Origin: Lachnospiraceae bacterium Zagget2
GTDB lineage: Bacteria > Bacillota > Clostridia > Lachnospirales > Lachnospiraceae
DNA: 64,000 bases
Direction: 5' to 3'
Assembly (NCBI GenBank): GCA_001941045.1
Contig: MSHD01000023.1
Span: 1 to 64,000, forward strand
Under the pieces are notes generated by a model. The model saw only the letters and a list, made by a program, of their open reading frames with translations. It was not told where the DNA came from and ran no database searches. Positions within the stretch are counted from its first letter, which is position 1. Every line of letters begins with the position of its first letter. Below, in pieces: positions 61,706 to 64,000 of the stretch. The position numbers and the translations under genes were made by a program.

Positions 61706-64000
61706 ATGGCCAGAAAAATGAAAACCATGGATGGAAACCATGCAGCCGCGCACGTATCTTATGCGTATTCGGATGTAGCGGCTATCTATCCGATCACCCC
61801 GTCATCCGTGATGGCGGAGGCTGCTGACGAGTGGGCGACGCAGGGGCGGAAGAACATCTTCGGTCAGACGGTGCAGATCACCGAGATGCAGTCCGAGGCA
61901 GGCGCAGCGGGCGCTGTGCACGGCTCTCTTGCGGCGGGCGCTCTGACGACGACCTTCACTGCTTCCCAGGGTCTGCTGCTGATGATTCCGAACCTGTACA
62001 AGGTAGCAGGTGAGGGCCTTCCGGGTGTCTTCAACGTATCCGCCCGTGCGCTTGCGAGCCATGCGCTTTCGATCTTCGGAGATCACTCTGATGTCTACGC
62101 ATGTCGCCAGACCGGTGCTGCGATGCTCTGCGAGTCCAGCGTGCAGGAGGTTATGGACCTGACGCCGGTTGCGCATTGCTCCGCGATCAAGGGCAAGATT
62201 CCGTTCATCAACTTCTTTGATGGATTCCGTACCTCCCACGAGATCCAGAAGATTGAGACCTGGGACTATGAGGATCTGAAGGATATGGTGGACATGGATG
62301 CCATCGACGCGTTCCGCAAAAATGCCCTGAATCCGAATCATCCCTGCCAGAGAGGTTCCGCGCAGAACCCGGATATCTTCTTCCAGGCACGTGAGGCCTG
62401 CAACCCCTACTACGATGCGATGCCCGCGATCGTGCAGGAGTACATGGACAAGGTCAATGCGAAGATTGGTACCGACTATAAGCTCTTCAACTATTACGGA
62501 GCTCCGGACGCGGAGAAGATCATCATCGCGATGGGTTCCGTCTGTGACACGATCGAGGAGACGATCGACTATCTGATGGCGTCCGGCGAGAAGGTCGGTG
62601 TTGTGAAGGCACGTCTTTACAGACCGTTCTGCCCGAAGGCGCTCGTGGACGCGATCCCGGAGACGGTAAAGCAGATCAGCGTTCTCGACAGGACGAAGGA
62701 GCCGGGCTCCCTTGGCGAGCCGCTGTATCTCGATGTTGTGGCTGCCCTCAAGGGAACGAAGTTCAATGATACCCCGATCTATACCGGACGTTATGGCCTT
62801 GGATCCAAGGATACGACCCCGGCGCAGATCGTGGCTGTTTACCAGAATACCGAGAAGAAGAGATTCACGATCGGTATCGTGGATGACGTGACGAATCTTT
62901 CGCTTGAGACCGGCGCTCCGCTGGTGACGACGCCGGAGGGCACGACGAACTGCAAGTTCTGGGGCCTTGGCGCGGACGGCACGGTTGGTGCGAACAAGAA
63001 CTCCATCAAGATCATCGGCGACAATACCGATATGTACGCGCAGGCGTATTTTGACTATGACTCCAAGAAGTCCGGCGGTGTGACGATGTCTCATCTGCGC
63101 TTCGGCAAGAAGCCGATCAAGTCCACCTACCTGATCCACAAGGCAGATTTCGTGGCCTGCCACAATCCGTCCTATGTGCGCAAGTACAACATGGTGCAGG
63201 AGCTGGTCGACGGCGGTACCTTCCTTCTGAACTGCCCGTGGGATATGGAAGGCCTTGAGACGCACCTTCCGGGACAGGTAAAAGCGTTTATTGCAAATCA
63301 TAATATCAAGTTCTACACGATCGACGGTGTGAAGATCGGTATTGAGACCGGCATGGGACCGACCAGGATCAACACGATCCTTCAGTCTGCATTCTTCAAG
63401 CTGACCGGCATCATCCCGGAGGATCAGGCGATCGATCTGATGAAGGCTGCTGCGAAGGCTACATACGGCCGTAAGGGCGATGACGTCGTGCAGAAGAACT
63501 GGGCCGCGATCGACGCCGGCGTACAGCAGGTTGTCGAGGTGCAGGTACCGGAGAGCTGGAAGAGTGCGGCTGACGAGGGACTGAATGTTACGGTTGCCAC
63601 CGAGGGCAGACAGGATGTCGTCGACTTCGTCAACACGATCCAGGCGAAGGTCAACGCGCAGGAGGGCAATACTCTTCCGGTGTCCGCGTTCAAGGACTAT
63701 GTAGACGGCACGACCCCGTCCGGAGCTTCCGCTTATGAGAAGCGCGGTATCGCGGTCAATGTTCCGGTGTGGAATCCGGACAACTGCATCCAGTGTAACC
63801 AGTGCTCCTTCGTCTGCCCGCACGCGGTGATCCGTCCGGTGGCGATGACCGAGGCAGAGGCTGCCGCGGCTCCGGAAGGCATGAAGATGCTTTCGATGAC
63901 CGGTATGCCGGACAAGAAGTTCGCGATCGTGATGTCCTCTCTGGACTGCACGGGCTGCGGTTCCTGTGCGAATGTATGCCCGGGCAAGAAGGGTGCGAAG
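61706..64000 (+). CDS. nifJ: Pyruvate:ferredoxin (flavodoxin) oxidoreductase, N-terminal part, cut by window end
   Basis: The first 765 codons of an open frame with no stop; the full protein is normally about 1170-1190 aa. N-terminal pyruvate-binding domain with YPITPSSVMAEAADEW and TASQGLLLMIPNLYKVAGEGLPGVF, then CoA-binding and gamma domains (DRTKEPGSLGEPLYLDVV), and a ferredoxin domain with CIQCNQCSFVCP and CTGCGSCANVCPG, two 4Fe-4S sites. The thiamine pyrophosphate domain lies beyond the window. It makes acetyl-CoA and reduced ferredoxin in anaerobes. AGGAGGA precedes ATG 61706. The gene is missing from the ORF track only because it runs off the end. Confidence 0.96.
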   Translation, partial: MARKMKTMDGNHAAAHVSYAYSDVAAIYPITPSSVMAEAADEWATQGRKNIFGQTVQITEMQSEAGAAGAVHGSLAAGALTTTFTASQGLLLMIPNLYKVAGEGLPGVFNVSARALASHALSIFGDHSDVYACRQTGAAMLCESSVQEVMDLTPVAHCSAIKGKIPFINFFDGFRTSHEIQKIETWDYEDLKDMVDMDAIDAFRKNALNPNHPCQRGSAQNPDIFFQAREACNPYYDAMPAIVQEYMDKVNAKIGTDYKLFNYYGAPDAEKIIIAMGSVCDTIEETIDYLMASGEKVGVVKARLYRPFCPKALVDAIPETVKQISVLDRTKEPGSLGEPLYLDVVAALKGTKFNDTPIYTGRYGLGSKDTTPAQIVAVYQNTEKKRFTIGIVDDVTNLSLETGAPLVTTPEGTTNCKFWGLGADGTVGANKNSIKIIGDNTDMYAQAYFDYDSKKSGGVTMSHLRFGKKPIKSTYLIHKADFVACHNPSYVRKYNMVQELVDGGTFLLNCPWDMEGLETHLPGQVKAFIANHNIKFYTIDGVKIGIETGMGPTRINTILQSAFFKLTGIIPEDQAIDLMKAAAKATYGRKGDDVVQKNWAAIDAGVQQVVEVQVPESWKSAADEGLNVTVATEGRQDVVDFVNTIQAKVNAQEGNTLPVSAFKDYVDGTTPSGASAYEKRGIAVNVPVWNPDNCIQCNQCSFVCPHAVIRPVAMTEAEAAAAPEGMKMLSMTGMPDKKFAIVMSSLDCTGCGSCANVCPGKKGAK

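Noticed and set aside
61802-63823. 673-aa open frame on the minus strand
   Set aside because: It is antisense to PFOR, whose motifs are clear. Long antisense frames are common here because codon bias avoids the relevant triplets.
1-64000. Genome-wide stop codon reassignment as the cause of the two in-frame stops
   Set aside because: Many genes here end at TAA or TAG at the normal family length (for example murE, def, dnaG), so neither codon is generally read as sense.
1-64000. Mobile elements, CRISPR arrays, tRNA or rRNA genes
   Set aside because: No transposase or integrase motifs, no spaced direct repeats of CRISPR type, and no tRNA-like or rRNA blocks were seen; intergenic gaps are short and mostly occupied by promoters and terminators.

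Overview
The window is a stretch of chromosome from an anaerobic, Gram-positive member of the Clostridia, most likely a Lachnospiraceae gut commensal. The evidence is the gene order dgt-dnaG-rpoD-trmK-nif3, the long murE-priA-def-fmt-yugP-rsmB-rlmN-stp-prkC-rsgA-rpe-thiN run, a DAP-type MurE, a GlgC/GlgD pair, class III ribonucleotide reductase and pyruvate:ferredoxin oxidoreductase, with fairly high GC and strong AGGAGG Shine-Dalgarno sites. Genus is not claimed. I see no prophage, insertion sequence, CRISPR array, tRNA or rRNA.

Layout. 0-3.5 kb: a GH13 debranching-enzyme homologue that has lost its catalytic residues, a DUF5662 protein and an LrgA/LrgB pair. 3.5-12 kb: dgt, primase, primary sigma factor, TrmK, a Nif3-like protein, a nucleoside kinase, a PAP2 protein and exonuclease III. 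12.1-12.5 kb: the RNase P RNA gene with a clear promoter, then carbamate kinase. 13.4-26.6 kb: an almost gapless operon for cell wall, replication restart, translation, rRNA modification, Ser/Thr signalling and thiamine activation. 26.6-30 kb: a two-component system whose response regulator carries a premature stop, followed by a four-repeat PepSY protein. 30-36.7 kb (minus strand): rpsB-tsf, and an ABC transporter/lipoprotein operon preceded by two tandem operator-like inverted repeats and facing a divergent VanR/VanS-like pair. 38.9-42 kb: ybaK, a glycosyltransferase fused to a MarR-like domain, a small membrane coiled-coil protein and purC. 42.1-45.1 kb: a CsoR-controlled copper ATPase that appears to contain an internal start for a free CopZ-like chaperone. 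45.2-54.1 kb: nrdD, glgC-glgD and a topoisomerase IV-like pair. 54.2-58.6 kb: an extracytoplasmic-type sigma factor, its probable membrane anti-sigma, a DUF4349 lipoprotein, a Nudix hydrolase and an FAD protein. 58.7-61.6 kb: an ABC importer whose binding protein is cut by an amber codon. 61.7 kb to the end: the first 765 codons of PFOR.

How the parts fit: the bulk is housekeeping. The accessory signals of most interest are the in-frame internal start with an 11-nt perfect Shine-Dalgarno in copA, the glycosyltransferase-MarR fusion, the dead GH13 protein, the tandem operators, and two independent nonsense codons at otherwise intact loci. All family assignments come from reading motifs, without database searches.
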